A stretch of 64,000 bases of DNA. It comes from Gillisia lutea. GTDB taxonomy: Bacteria > Bacteroidota > Bacteroidia > Flavobacteriales > Flavobacteriaceae. Positions 37,252 through 45,699 of the stretch are shown one piece after another. The stretch covers positions 620,001 through 684,000 of the forward strand of contig NZ_JAKGTH010000006.1 of NCBI RefSeq assembly GCF_021568705.1, read 5' to 3'. The position numbers were made by a program, and so were the translations under genes. The stretch's first letter is position 1, and each line of letters begins with the position of its first letter. Under the pieces are notes generated by a model that was given only the letters and a program-made list of their open reading frames with translations, had not been told where the DNA came from and ran no database searches.

Positions 37252-37644
37252 ATGAGTGAAAAATTTCCTTCTTCAGAAAAACTGAAAAGTAAGATCTTGA
37301 TTGATGCCCTGTTTACAGAAGGAAAAAGCATTAAGAACTTTCCCATCAAGCTGGTATATCTTCCTATAAAAGATCTCCCGGTCACTTCATTTAAGACAGG
37401 TTTTTCGGTTCCTAAGAGAAACTTCAAGCATGCGGTTGATAGAAATTTATTGAAACGATTAATGCGGGAAGCCTTTAGAAAAAATAAGTATCTTGTAGAG
37501 AGCAACTTTCAGGATAAATATGCGTTCATGTTTATTTATACCGGAAGGAAAAAAATAGCGTATTCTGAAATTACCACTTGTATTAAAAAGCTCTTAGAAA
37601 CTTTTATTGAAAGGCACTCAACTCATGAAAACTTCCATACTTAA
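37252..37644 (+). CDS. rnpA: Ribonuclease P protein component
   Basis: This 130-residue basic protein has the RNase P signature (SVPKRNFKHAVDRNLLKRLMREAFR), whose RN--KR--RE core contacts the RNase P RNA. It helps mature the 5' ends of tRNAs. It is not next to rpmH here. Its 3' end overlaps the start of the S41 protease gene by 20 bases, so the two are probably translated from one message. In many bacteria rnpA lies near the replication origin; see the candidate origin 3 kb downstream. Confidence 0.93.
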   Translation: MSEKFPSSEKLKSKILIDALFTEGKSIKNFPIKLVYLPIKDLPVTSFKTGFSVPKRNFKHAVDRNLLKRLMREAFRKNKYLVESNFQDKYAFMFIYTGRKKIAYSEITTCIKKLLETFIERHSTHENFHT

Positions 37645-39259
37645 AAAAATTACCATAGTTACTTTGAGCCTGGGACTCTTCCTGGGAATGTCTAGTTTTA
37701 AAGCCGATTTTTTTGAAATTGCAAAACAACTGGAAATCTTCACTACCTTCTTCAAAGAACTCAACATGAATTATGTTGATGAGACCAATCCTGCCGAATT
37801 AATGGATACGGCTATTAAAGCAATGCTAACAGATCTTGACCCTTATACCAATTATTGGAATGAACAGGATGTAGAAGCAGCAAGAATGAATACTGCCGGA
37901 GAATATCAGGGAATTGGAGCTGCAGTGCGTATACAGAATGAAAAATTTACAATTTTAGAAACATATAAAGGCTTTGCTGCCGATAAAGCCGGTTTAAAGG
38001 CCGGAGATGAAATTATAAAAGTAGGAGGACTAGATGTTTCAAATTATAAAGAAGATGCAGGAGAATTGCTTAATGGGGCTCCAAATTCTGAGATCAGTTT
38101 AACCTATATTCGTCAAGGGAAAACACATACAACTACGTTAAAAAGAGGGACGGTAGCATTAAAGGCTGTTTCGTTTTATAAACTTTTAGAAGACCAGACC
38201 GGTTATATTGTACTTTCAAGATTTAATGAGAAAGCTTCAGAAGAAACCATTAAAGCTTTAAAAGATTTAGAAAGTCAGGGTGCTAATAAAATCATTCTGG
38301 ATTTGCGTGGGAATCCAGGGGGCTTGCTAAGCGAAGCTATTTTAGTAAGCAATATTTTTATTGATAAAGGTCAAACTATTACCACCACTAAGTCGATTAT
38401 CGAAAAATACAATCAGCAATATACAACTCCTAAGGAGCCTATAAATACCAAAATTCCCTTAGCCGTACTTATTAACGGAAGAAGCGCTTCAGCCAGTGAG
38501 ATAGTTGCAGGAGCAATTCAGGATTTGGATAGAGGTGTAGTTGTAGGAGCGAGAAGCTTTGGAAAAGGTTTGGTACAAAGACCTAAAGAACTGGCTTATG
38601 GTACACAGTTAAAAATTACAATTTCCAGATACTATACTCCCAGTGGAAGGTGTATACAAGCACTTAACTATAGGGAAAGGGATAAAGATGGAAATGCGGT
38701 TAGAACAAAAACGGAAGATTATAATGAATTCAAGACCAAAAACGGAAGAAGTGTTTTTGATGGTGGAGGAATTTTACCAGATGTACAATTGGAAACTTCT
38801 GAATACAGCGCTATTACCAATGCTTTGTTAGCGTATGGTGCTATCTTCGATTTCGCTACTGAATATTATTACAATCATGAAATCGATAATTTAGCTGAAT
38901 TTAAATTTACCGATCAGGATTATTCTAATTTTAAAAGCTTCTTACAAAAGAAGAATTTCAGTTATCAAACCCGTACAGAAGCAGATTTAATGGAAGCAAT
39001 GAATACGGCTAAGAAAGAAGCTTTTAAACCAGAAATAATTCAGCATTATAAAAATATTCTTAAAGAAATTGAAGTATCGAAAACGGCAGATCTCGATACT
39101 AAATCTCCGGAAATAAAAAGTTTGCTTACCGATGAAATTATAAAGCGTTATTTCTATCAGGAGGGATTATATCAATATTATTTAGATAATAACCCAGAAA
39201 TTCTAGAAGCAAGAAAGATCCTTAACAATAAACAAAAGTATCTGGATATTTTAAAATAA
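37625..39259 (+). CDS. S41 C-terminal processing protease (CtpA-like)
   Basis: The protein has 544 residues from the ATG at 37625. The earlier TTG at 37607 lies deeper in rnpA and would spoil the signal sequence MKTSILKKITIVTLSLGLFL. A PDZ domain (about 85-165; GFAADKAGLKAGDEI) precedes the S41 core with the serine in GRSASASEIVAG and the lysine in FGKGLVQ. Such proteases act in the periplasm on C-termini of envelope proteins. The C-terminal 150 residues form a helical extension of unknown role. It ends one base before the convergent acetyltransferase gene, with no terminator between. Confidence 0.92.
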   Translation: MKTSILKKITIVTLSLGLFLGMSSFKADFFEIAKQLEIFTTFFKELNMNYVDETNPAELMDTAIKAMLTDLDPYTNYWNEQDVEAARMNTAGEYQGIGAAVRIQNEKFTILETYKGFAADKAGLKAGDEIIKVGGLDVSNYKEDAGELLNGAPNSEISLTYIRQGKTHTTTLKRGTVALKAVSFYKLLEDQTGYIVLSRFNEKASEETIKALKDLESQGANKIILDLRGNPGGLLSEAILVSNIFIDKGQTITTTKSIIEKYNQQYTTPKEPINTKIPLAVLINGRSASASEIVAGAIQDLDRGVVVGARSFGKGLVQRPKELAYGTQLKITISRYYTPSGRCIQALNYRERDKDGNAVRTKTEDYNEFKTKNGRSVFDGGGILPDVQLETSEYSAITNALLAYGAIFDFATEYYYNHEIDNLAEFKFTDQDYSNFKSFLQKKNFSYQTRTEADLMEAMNTAKKEAFKPEIIQHYKNILKEIEVSKTADLDTKSPEIKSLLTDEIIKRYFYQEGLYQYYLDNNPEILEARKILNNKQKYLDILK

Positions 39260-39700
39260 TCAGGATTTAAGCATTGCTATATGCGGGATACCATCTTCCA
39301 AATAGCCTTTACCTACTTGATTAAAACCATGACTTTCATAGAATTTGGTTAAGTATTGCTGGGCAGATAGTTTGATAGTAGTTGTATAGAAAGTCTTTTC
39401 TATTTGATCTATAGATTCCTTTAATAGGTCATGGCCATATCCATATTTACGCTCTTTGGCATCAACCACAACCCTTCCAATAGAGGCTTCTTTAAAATAG
39501 TCACCGGGTTTAAAACAACGAGTATAAGCTATCACTTCGCTATTTTTAATCCCTAATACATGTAATGCCTTCTTATCTTTATTATCTATATCCTGATATA
39601 CACAATCCTGTTCTACTACAAATACTTCGGCACGTAATCGCAAAATTTGATACAATTCTTCAATTGTAAGATCTTCAAAGGTTTTAGCTATTATTTTCAT
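39260..39700 (-). CDS. ElaA-type GNAT acetyltransferase
   Basis: The 146-residue protein has the ElaA opening (LTIEELYQILRLRAEVFVVEQDC-YQDID) and the acetyl-CoA-binding segment IGRVVVDAKERKYGYGHDLL. ElaA-like proteins are N-acetyltransferases of unknown physiological substrate. The gene is convergent with, and directly abuts, the S41 protease gene. Confidence 0.88.
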   Translation of the reverse strand: MKIIAKTFEDLTIEELYQILRLRAEVFVVEQDCVYQDIDNKDKKALHVLGIKNSEVIAYTRCFKPGDYFKEASIGRVVVDAKERKYGYGHDLLKESIDQIEKTFYTTTIKLSAQQYLTKFYESHGFNQVGKGYLEDGIPHIAMLKS

Positions 39701-39776
39701 TTAGTTGAATATAGGGGTCGAATAACTGGAACAAGAATTTTTGTTCAAATAAATCTTTAAAACATTGAGTAATTAA

Positions 39777-40208
39777 TTACTTGGCAGCAATCTTATTTAC
39801 CCTGGTTTGATGGCGACCTCCTTCAAAAGCAGTGCTTAAAAAGGTCTCTACCATATCTATAGCTTGAGTTTGAGATACAAATCTTGCTGGGATACTAAGT
39901 ATATTAGCATCATTATGCTGTCTTGCAAGCTTCGCTATTTCATTAGACCAACATAATGCACAACGCACTCCTTGGTGCTTATTAGCCGTCATAGAAGCGC
40001 CATTTCCACTTCCGCAGATAATTATACCCAAATCGACTTTTTTGTTTTCTACATCAGTAGCTACAGGATGTACAAAATCAGGATAATCTACACTATCTTC
40101 AGAATTGGTACCATAATTCGTTACTACGATACCTTTAGATTCAAGATAAGCTACTACCGCATACTTGTACTCGGTTCCAGCATGATCGTTTCCAATTGAA
40201 ATATTCAT
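39777..40208 (-). CDS. rpiB: Ribose-5-phosphate isomerase B
   Basis: The protein has 143 residues from the ATG at 40208. RpiB motifs are GNDHAGTEYK near the N-terminus and the catalytic-cysteine loop ICGSGNGASM, with HQGVRCALCW following. It interconverts ribose-5-phosphate and ribulose-5-phosphate in the pentose phosphate pathway. A longer reading from the TTG at 40235 is rejected because that codon is the end of the TACCTTTG promoter box at 40233-40240. It is the last gene before a 1.1-kb gap. Confidence 0.93.
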   Translation of the reverse strand: MNISIGNDHAGTEYKYAVVAYLESKGIVVTNYGTNSEDSVDYPDFVHPVATDVENKKVDLGIIICGSGNGASMTANKHQGVRCALCWSNEIAKLARQHNDANILSIPARFVSQTQAIDMVETFLSTAFEGGRHQTRVNKIAAK

Positions 40209-40232
40209 AAACTCTTGTTTTTTTAGGTTAAA

Positions 40233-40240
40233 CAAAGGTA
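40233..40240 (-). promoter_or_regulatory. TAnnTTTG -7 element, rpiB
   Basis: TACCTTTG on the - strand lies 24 bp before the rpiB ATG and contains the spurious upstream TTG start. Confidence 0.65.
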
Positions 40241-40328
40241 AAAAATGGGTTGTTAACTGGAATATTTTTCATTGTTAATTCATATTTATATTTCCCTTGT
40301 TTTAAAGTACTTAACAAGTGGGATAAAT

Positions 40329-40337
40329 TGTGAATAA
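40329..40337 (-). other. DnaA-box-like site TTATTCACA
   Basis: The - strand reads TTATTCACA, a full match to TTATNCACA. It is one member of the repeat cluster in the candidate origin. Confidence 0.5.
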
Positions 40338-40680
40338 CAAATGATGAAAATCTAACAACCAAATTTGGAAATATGAAATAATTTTGGAATAGAGAAAAAA
40401 TTATGAGCTTATGAAATTATAACTATGGAATTTTTGGAGAAGTTATTAGCATCAAAAAATGGGTTGTGAACATCAATTTTAAAATAGATTTTCAACGAAA
40501 GCTTTTAACAATATGAAAATCCCTATTGTTAACTAAATCTTAAATTAATAAGAGTATCAATCACTTACCGAAATATAGTCTTGTTAATAACTCAACATCA
40601 AATGTTGGTATTATAAAATCCAATTTTTTCTCAAAAAAGTTATGCTACAAATTAACAAGCTATAATAACCATCAGTTTTA

Positions 40681-40725
40681 ATTTTTTAAAAAGAAGAAAA
40701 GAAAATATAATATTATATATGTTAA
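40681..40725. other. AT-only stretch, possible DNA unwinding element
   Basis: About 45 bases with only a few G/C include TATAATATTATATAT, directly before the last GTTAAC repeat of the cluster. It would melt easily, as expected beside an array of DnaA sites. Confidence 0.35.
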
Positions 40726-40946
40726 CAACTACTATTGAATTCTAAACTTATAAAGATGACTTACCTGCCTATAGCTGTCTTTGTGTTTTTAAAAAAATGA
40801 TTGGGCTAAAAATTTAAAGAGCTATTAGCTGTAATTTTTAAAGTATTGATTTAGAGTGTTTTGAGTTAGTATAATATGGATTAATAAAATTGAGGAAAAG
40901 CTATAACTCTGATTCACAGTACTTGATGGAAGAAGCAAATAAAAAA

Positions 40947-41108
40947 TTAATTGTTGGTATCAATTTTAAAAGCTACTAAAGTTTGAGGCGTAGAAATTTC
41001 AATAAAACTGTGTTTATTAAGACTTTTGTTTACATATGTTACAACGCTCAATATCCCTAATAGAAAAATCAAGAAGAAAAGTATCGATATCTTAGTTGCT
41101 TTAGTCAT
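40947..41108 (-). CDS. Small membrane protein, 53 residues (candidate)
   Basis: An ATG at 41108 opens a 53-codon frame ending at TAA 40947-40949. The product begins MTKATKISILFFLIFLLGIL, followed by SVVTYVNKSL: a short basic N-terminus, one hydrophobic helix of about 18 residues and a polar C-terminal tail ending FKIDTNN. The charge pattern (positive in, helix, polar out) is that of real small membrane proteins rather than random translation. I see no TAnnTTTG box upstream and do not recognise the family. It lies in the gap between rpiB and rnr. Confidence 0.45.
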   Translation of the reverse strand: MTKATKISILFFLIFLLGILSVVTYVNKSLNKHSFIEISTPQTLVAFKIDTNN

Positions 41109-41347
41109 AACAATCTCTAATTAAGTCTAAGATCAGGGGAAATTGTCAGGTAGGGATTACTATAAAATTAAGAAAACTTTAAGAAATAAAATAATTTTTC
41201 TTAATTTTTTTATTCATAAAGTTTTGGCTATCAACGATAAAGGATAAGCTAAACTAAGCCTATATTTAAAATAGGCTTAACAAAACTTTAGTCGCAGAAT
41301 AATTTAAAGTCACTTTTTAGCTGTAATTTTATGCTTTAATATAATTT

Positions 41348-43543
41348 ATGAAGAAAAAGAATAATAGATCTGGAGAAAAAGGAAATCTGTCAAAATCAAT
41401 TTTAGATATCTTAAGAAAAGCTCCTGATAAAACTTTCAATTACAAACAAATTGCAGAAAAACTTGGCGTTAATGATGCCGGTTCACGTAATAAGATTATA
41501 CGAAAGTTGGCACAACTTGCTGCCGGAAAACAAATTGTAGAACAGGATCGAGGGAAATTTAAAATTGTTGCCAATTTAGATTATTATACCGGGGTGTTGG
41601 ATATGACAACCAAAGGTTTTGGTTATGTGGTTGTTGAAGAATTGGAAGACGATATATTCATTCCTGCAAATGCTTTAAATAAAGCTTTGAATGGTGATGA
41701 AGTAGAAATATATGTTTATAACAAACGAAGAAAGAGAAAGTCGGAGGGCGAAGTCGTTAAAATTTTAAAACGTAAACGAACCGATTTTGTTGGAATTTTA
41801 CAACTTCAGAAAAATTTTGGCTTTGTAGCGATTCAAGATCCAAAAATGTATACCGATGTTTTTGTTCAAAAGAACAAAATGTTAGATGCCCAGGATGGCG
41901 ATAAAGTGGTGGTAACTATTGAAGAATGGCCTGAAAAAGCTGATTCTCCGTTTGGAAAGATAAAACAGGTTCTTGGAAAACCGGGTGAACATCAAACCGA
42001 AATACATGCCATTCTCGCTCAATATGGATTGCCACATGAATTTCCAATAGAAATAGAAGATTTTGCTAATAAAATTGATACTTCTATTCAAGCTTCAGAA
42101 ATCAAGAAAAGGAGAGATCTGCGCGAGGTGTTAACCTTTACTATCGATCCTAAAGATGCGAAGGATTTTGATGATGCTCTTAGTTTTCAAACTTTAGAAA
42201 ATGGAAACTACGAAATAGGAATTCATATTGCCGATGTTTCACACTACTTGCAACCTGGAACTATTCTCGATGAAGAGGCTTATCAAAGAGCAACTTCCGT
42301 TTATTTGGTAGATAGGGTAGTACCTATGTTACCGGAAATTCTTTCAAATAACGCCTGTTCTTTACGTCCAAATGAAGAAAAATATACGTTTTCAGCAATT
42401 TTTGAAATTGACAAGAAAGGTCACGTAATTGAACAATGGTTTGGAAGAACTGTAACTTTATCTGACGAACGTTTTTCTTATGAAGAAGCACAGCATATTA
42501 TTGAAACCAATGAAGGAACAATCCCGGAAGAAGTTTCTATACGAGATGCCGCATATTCGGTAAGTGAAGATGTTGTTTTTGCTGTTACTACTTTAAATGA
42601 GCTTGCTAAGAAAATGAGAACCCGACGTTTAAATGAAGGTGCTATCTCATTCGATAAAGTGGAAGTGAAATTCCAGTTAAATGAAGAAAATGAACCTACC
42701 GGTGTGTTCTTCAAAACTTCAAAGGAGGCTAATAAGCTTATTGAGGAATTTATGTTGCTTGCTAATAAAAAAGTGGCCCAATTTATTGGAAAACAAACTC
42801 CTAAAAAAACATTTATCTATAGATGTCATGATGAGCCGGATGAATCAAAATTGAATTCCCTGCAAACCGTGGTGGCTAAGTTTGGTTACAAACTAAATTT
42901 AAAGGATAGAAAATCTGTTACTTCTTCTTTGAATACGCTTTTAAGTGATGTGCAAGGAACCAAGGAGCAGAATATGGTAGATACCCTTACTATTAGAACT
43001 ATGAGTAAGGCTTATTACAGTACCAAGAATATTGGGCACTATGGTCTGGCGTTCGATTATTATTCTCATTTTACCTCACCAATTAGAAGATATCCTGATG
43101 TAATGACACATAGATTATTACAGGAATATCTAGATCAGAAACCTTCTGCAAAAGAAGAGGAATACGAAGAAAAATGCCATCACAGTAGTGAAATGGAAAG
43201 TCTTGCGACTAATGCCGAGAGAGATTCTATCAAATTCATGCAGGTGAAGTTCATGATAGATCACAAAGATGAGCAGTTCTTGGGAGTTATTTCAGGGGTT
43301 ACCGAATGGGGTATCTATGTGGAAATAATAGATAATAAATGTGAAGGGATGGTACGTTTGAAAGATATTACCAACGATCACTACGAATTTAACGAAGAGC
43401 AATATGCTATTGTGGGTAGAAAAACCGGTAATACATACCAGCTTGGAGATGAAGTATATGTTGATGTTAAAAATGCCGATCTCTTAAAAAGACATCTGGA
43501 TTTTAATTTAATAGGAAGTAAAGAAGAAGTTGAAAATAATTAA
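41348..43543 (+). CDS. rnr: Ribonuclease R
   Basis: The 731-residue 3'-5' exoribonuclease has an N-terminal winged-helix region (about 12-70), two cold-shock RNA-binding domains (about 75-215), the RNB catalytic domain and an S1 domain (about 640-720; FLGVISGVTEWGIYVEI). The RNB domain carries the acidic DPKDAKDFDDAL motif near 272 and the HFTSPIRRYPDVMTHR motif. It degrades structured RNA and helps in RNA quality control. It is followed by its own terminator. Confidence 0.96.
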   Translation: MKKKNNRSGEKGNLSKSILDILRKAPDKTFNYKQIAEKLGVNDAGSRNKIIRKLAQLAAGKQIVEQDRGKFKIVANLDYYTGVLDMTTKGFGYVVVEELEDDIFIPANALNKALNGDEVEIYVYNKRRKRKSEGEVVKILKRKRTDFVGILQLQKNFGFVAIQDPKMYTDVFVQKNKMLDAQDGDKVVVTIEEWPEKADSPFGKIKQVLGKPGEHQTEIHAILAQYGLPHEFPIEIEDFANKIDTSIQASEIKKRRDLREVLTFTIDPKDAKDFDDALSFQTLENGNYEIGIHIADVSHYLQPGTILDEEAYQRATSVYLVDRVVPMLPEILSNNACSLRPNEEKYTFSAIFEIDKKGHVIEQWFGRTVTLSDERFSYEEAQHIIETNEGTIPEEVSIRDAAYSVSEDVVFAVTTLNELAKKMRTRRLNEGAISFDKVEVKFQLNEENEPTGVFFKTSKEANKLIEEFMLLANKKVAQFIGKQTPKKTFIYRCHDEPDESKLNSLQTVVAKFGYKLNLKDRKSVTSSLNTLLSDVQGTKEQNMVDTLTIRTMSKAYYSTKNIGHYGLAFDYYSHFTSPIRRYPDVMTHRLLQEYLDQKPSAKEEEYEEKCHHSSEMESLATNAERDSIKFMQVKFMIDHKDEQFLGVISGVTEWGIYVEIIDNKCEGMVRLKDITNDHYEFNEEQYAIVGRKTGNTYQLGDEVYVDVKNADLLKRHLDFNLIGSKEEVENN

Positions 43544-43569
43544 AGCAACATCTTTTACGTTTGAGTTAA

Positions 43570-43597
43570 TATTCCCCTTTTTAAAGGGGGATTTTTT
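43570..43597 (+). terminator. Rho-independent terminator after rnr
   Basis: CCCCTTT with AAAGGGG around a TT loop is followed by GATTTTTT, 26 bp past the rnr stop codon. Confidence 0.85.
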
Positions 43598-43638
43598 ATT
43601 AATGTAATAGCTGTAGCAATCAATAAAAATTAATTAAA

Positions 43639-44310
43639 ATGAAAAAGATACTATTTAGCATGTTTATAATTCTTGGCGTGCAATTGCATGCTCAGGAAAT
43701 AACCATGGATTTGGAAAATTTCTCCCAGGCTGAAGTAACCAACGGACTTAAAGTGGAATTAATTCACGGAGAAGTAAATAAAGCCGTTATAACTGGTCTT
43801 AGTAGAGATAAGGTGGATGTAAAGGTAGATAAGGGTGTTCTTAGCGTTAAAATGGCTTTAAATAACATTTGGAAGGAAGATAATACCCTTGTGCAAATTA
43901 CCTATAAGCAACTTCATAGAATTGAGGCCAGGCAGGGATCGGATGTAGAAGTGAAAAATAATATGAAACAATCTATTCTAGAATTACGTGCTCAGGAAGG
44001 TTCAGACATTAAAGCACAGCTGGAAATAGATAATTTAGTAGCCAGTTCGGTTACAGGTGCCAGCATAAAAGTAATGGGTACGGCAACTAATCAAGAAATA
44101 GAAGTAAAGGCTGCAGGCGATTTTCAAGGTGAAAACCTAATTGGAAAGGATGTAGATATCAATATTTTAGGAGGAGGAACCGCCAATATCTATTCTAATA
44201 GCTATGTAAACGCAAATATCAAGGCGGGAGGAAATATTTATATTTATGGAGCTCCTAAGAATATAGATGAAAAAACAACTTTTGGAGGTACAATCAAAAA
44301 GATAAACTAA
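43639..44310 (+). CDS. DUF2807 (head GIN domain) secreted protein
   Basis: The 223-residue protein has a signal peptide ending LHAQ. It consists of short beta repeats of the DUF2807 auto-transporter adhesin-like head: NGLKVELIHGE, then ARQGSDVEVKNNM, AQEGSDIKAQLE and INILGGGTANIYSNS. This is consistent with a right-handed beta-solenoid. DUF2807 proteins are common, often in several copies, in Bacteroidota envelopes. Their role is unknown. Confidence 0.85.
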   Translation: MKKILFSMFIILGVQLHAQEITMDLENFSQAEVTNGLKVELIHGEVNKAVITGLSRDKVDVKVDKGVLSVKMALNNIWKEDNTLVQITYKQLHRIEARQGSDVEVKNNMKQSILELRAQEGSDIKAQLEIDNLVASSVTGASIKVMGTATNQEIEVKAAGDFQGENLIGKDVDINILGGGTANIYSNSYVNANIKAGGNIYIYGAPKNIDEKTTFGGTIKKIN

Positions 44311-44315
44311 TAGCT

Positions 44316-44323
44316 TACCTTTG
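44316..44323 (+). promoter_or_regulatory. TAnnTTTG -7 element, LysE-family gene
   Basis: TACCTTTG lies 18 bp before the start codon at 44342. Confidence 0.6.
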
Positions 44324-44341
44324 TGAAAATCACATTTTTGT

Positions 44342-45067
44342 ATGTTTCAAGATGTTCTGGCTGCAATACCCCTGGGATTTTTTTTAGCGTTCCTTTTAGG
44401 TCCGGTGTTTTTCGTATTACTGGAAACAGCTGCTATTAAAGGCTTTCGTGCCGCAATTTCTTTCGATTTAGGGGTTATTTTTGCAGATGTTGTTTTTCTG
44501 TTGATAGCTTATTTAAGTACTTCAAAATTACTTGCTAGTTTAAAAGATGATCCCGCACTTTTTATATTTGGAGGGATGATTCTGGCTACTTATGGATTGA
44601 TGTCATTTATTCAAACAAAAAGGTCTATTTCGGTTGAAGAAGAGACTCCGGAGGTTAGAAAATTATACAGACGAGATTATTTTGGTCTGGCGGCTAAAGG
44701 GTTTTTACTAAACTTTATTAATATTGGTGTGTTAGGCTTCTGGTTGGGACTTATCATTGTTTTTGGGCCCTCCCTTAATATGGAAACCAATAGGATTGTA
44801 GTATTTTTTAGTACGGTACTAGGTACTTACCTGGTATGTGATGTTTTTAAAATTTTATTAGCTAAAAAATTGAATAGTAAACTTACTCCCGATCGCATCT
44901 ATAAGATGAAGAAAAGTATTAGCATTATTATGGTAGTATTTGGCGGAATCTTAATAAGCAGAGGTGTATTTCCTAAAAGAATGGAGCGTTTACAAGATCA
45001 AATAGAAATTATTCAACCTGAAAATGTAGTTTTTGATCTAGATAAAAAAGAGGACCTAAAGAGCTAA
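44342..45067 (+). CDS. LysE-family exporter
   Basis: The 241-residue inner-membrane protein has six predicted helices and the LysE/RhtB opening (IPLGFFLAFLLGPVFFVLLETAAIKGFRAAISFDLG). A basic loop lies in the middle (TKRSISVEEETPEVRKLYRRD) and a charged C-terminal tail follows the last helix. Members export amino acids or small metabolites; the substrate is not evident here. It is monocistronic, between its own promoter box and a terminator. Confidence 0.87.
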   Translation: MFQDVLAAIPLGFFLAFLLGPVFFVLLETAAIKGFRAAISFDLGVIFADVVFLLIAYLSTSKLLASLKDDPALFIFGGMILATYGLMSFIQTKRSISVEEETPEVRKLYRRDYFGLAAKGFLLNFINIGVLGFWLGLIIVFGPSLNMETNRIVVFFSTVLGTYLVCDVFKILLAKKLNSKLTPDRIYKMKKSISIIMVVFGGILISRGVFPKRMERLQDQIEIIQPENVVFDLDKKEDLKS

Positions 45068-45138
45068 GTTCTAAAATTATATAGATAATTACTCATCTAT
45101 GCCTTCAATTTACTCTAAGTTAGAAGATTATAATAAAT

Positions 45139-45169
45139 AAAAAAAGCTTCCATTTGGAAGCTTTTTTTT
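45139..45169. terminator. Bidirectional terminator between LysE gene and tRNA-Cys
   Basis: A perfect AGCTTCCA/TGGAAGCT stem with TT loop is extended by A-runs and T-runs on both sides. It serves the + strand LysE gene and the - strand tRNA. Confidence 0.9.
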
Positions 45170-45171
45170 GA

Positions 45172-45241
45172 GGCATCGAGCGGATTCGAACCGCTGTACG
45201 AGCTTTTGCAGAGCTCTGCCTAGCCACTCGGCCACGATGCC
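45172..45241 (-). tRNA. tRNA-Cys (GCA anticodon)
   Basis: On the - strand a full cloverleaf folds. The acceptor is GGCATCG with CGATGCC, the anticodon stem GAGCT/AGCTC encloses loop CTGCAAA (anticodon GCA), and the T arm AGCGG-TTCGAAT-CCGCT. It is 70 nt long, and the CCA end is not encoded. It is followed by a terminator. Confidence 0.95.
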
Positions 45242-45294
45242 ATTATTTTGGGTTGGCAAATGTAATAAAATATTTCAGTAAAGAAACAAAAAAT

Positions 45295-45651
45295 CTAACG
45301 GGATTTACTTCTGCACACAGTTACCATTCCAACATCTCCGCCAATTGGCGGATTTATTTTAGAAACTTCAACTTCAACTTTTTGAACCATAATAATTTCT
45401 AACAGCACTCTATTCAAGATACGTTCTGCTACCGTTTCCAATAATTTAGAACGTATAGCCATTTCTTCTTTTACAATTTTATTGAGATGAACATAATCTA
45501 TAGTATCGCTCAGTGCATCTGTATTTGCAGAGTGTGAGAGATCACCTTTTACGCACAGGTCTACTCTGTAATCGCTTCCTATTTTACCTTCTTCAGCTAA
45601 ACATCCATGATATGCAAAAACCTTGATGTTTCTTAATTTGATTTTTCCCAC
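45295..45651 (-). CDS. folB: Dihydroneopterin aldolase
   Basis: The protein has 118 residues from a GTG at 45651. Family features are KIKLRNIKVFAYHGCLAEEGKIG at the start, a middle DTIDYVHL stretch and KINPPIGGDVGMV near the end. It converts dihydroneopterin to 6-hydroxymethyl-dihydropterin in folate synthesis. An earlier TTG at 45669 is rejected because it is the last codon-like triplet of the promoter box TACCTTTG at 45667-45674. The gene is alone, near the tRNA-Cys gene. Confidence 0.92.
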   Translation of the reverse strand: MGKIKLRNIKVFAYHGCLAEEGKIGSDYRVDLCVKGDLSHSANTDALSDTIDYVHLNKIVKEEMAIRSKLLETVAERILNRVLLEIIMVQKVEVEVSKINPPIGGDVGMVTVCRSKSR

Positions 45652-45666
45652 AATAATAAGTTTTAA

Positions 45667-45674
45667 CAAAGGTA
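45667..45674 (-). promoter_or_regulatory. TAnnTTTG -7 element, folB
   Basis: TACCTTTG on the - strand lies 15 bp before the GTG start. It decides the start codon because the longer frame would begin inside it. Confidence 0.65.
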
Positions 45675-45699
45675 AAACCCATATTATAAATAAGGAATA

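Larger units (their letters stand above)
40250..40728. other. Candidate replication origin: TTGTTAAC-like repeat cluster in a 1.1-kb gap
   Basis: Between rpiB and rnr 1.1 kb lies without a long ORF. Its left half holds about 11 octamers of type TTGT(T/G)A(A): + strand at 40250, 40272, 40328, 40464, 40526 and 40581; - strand at 40311, 40353, 40505, 40652 and 40722. One contains TGTGAATAA (40329-40337), the complement of TTATTCACA, a consensus DnaA box. TGTTAATAA (40582-40590) differs from the consensus by one base. An almost pure A/T stretch follows at 40681-40725. Dense DnaA-type boxes beside an AT-rich unwinding element are the hallmark of oriC. rnpA and mnmG with two parS sites nearby support this. 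A regulatory function for the repeats is the alternative. Between 41109 and 41347 I see nothing recognisable. Confidence 0.45.
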
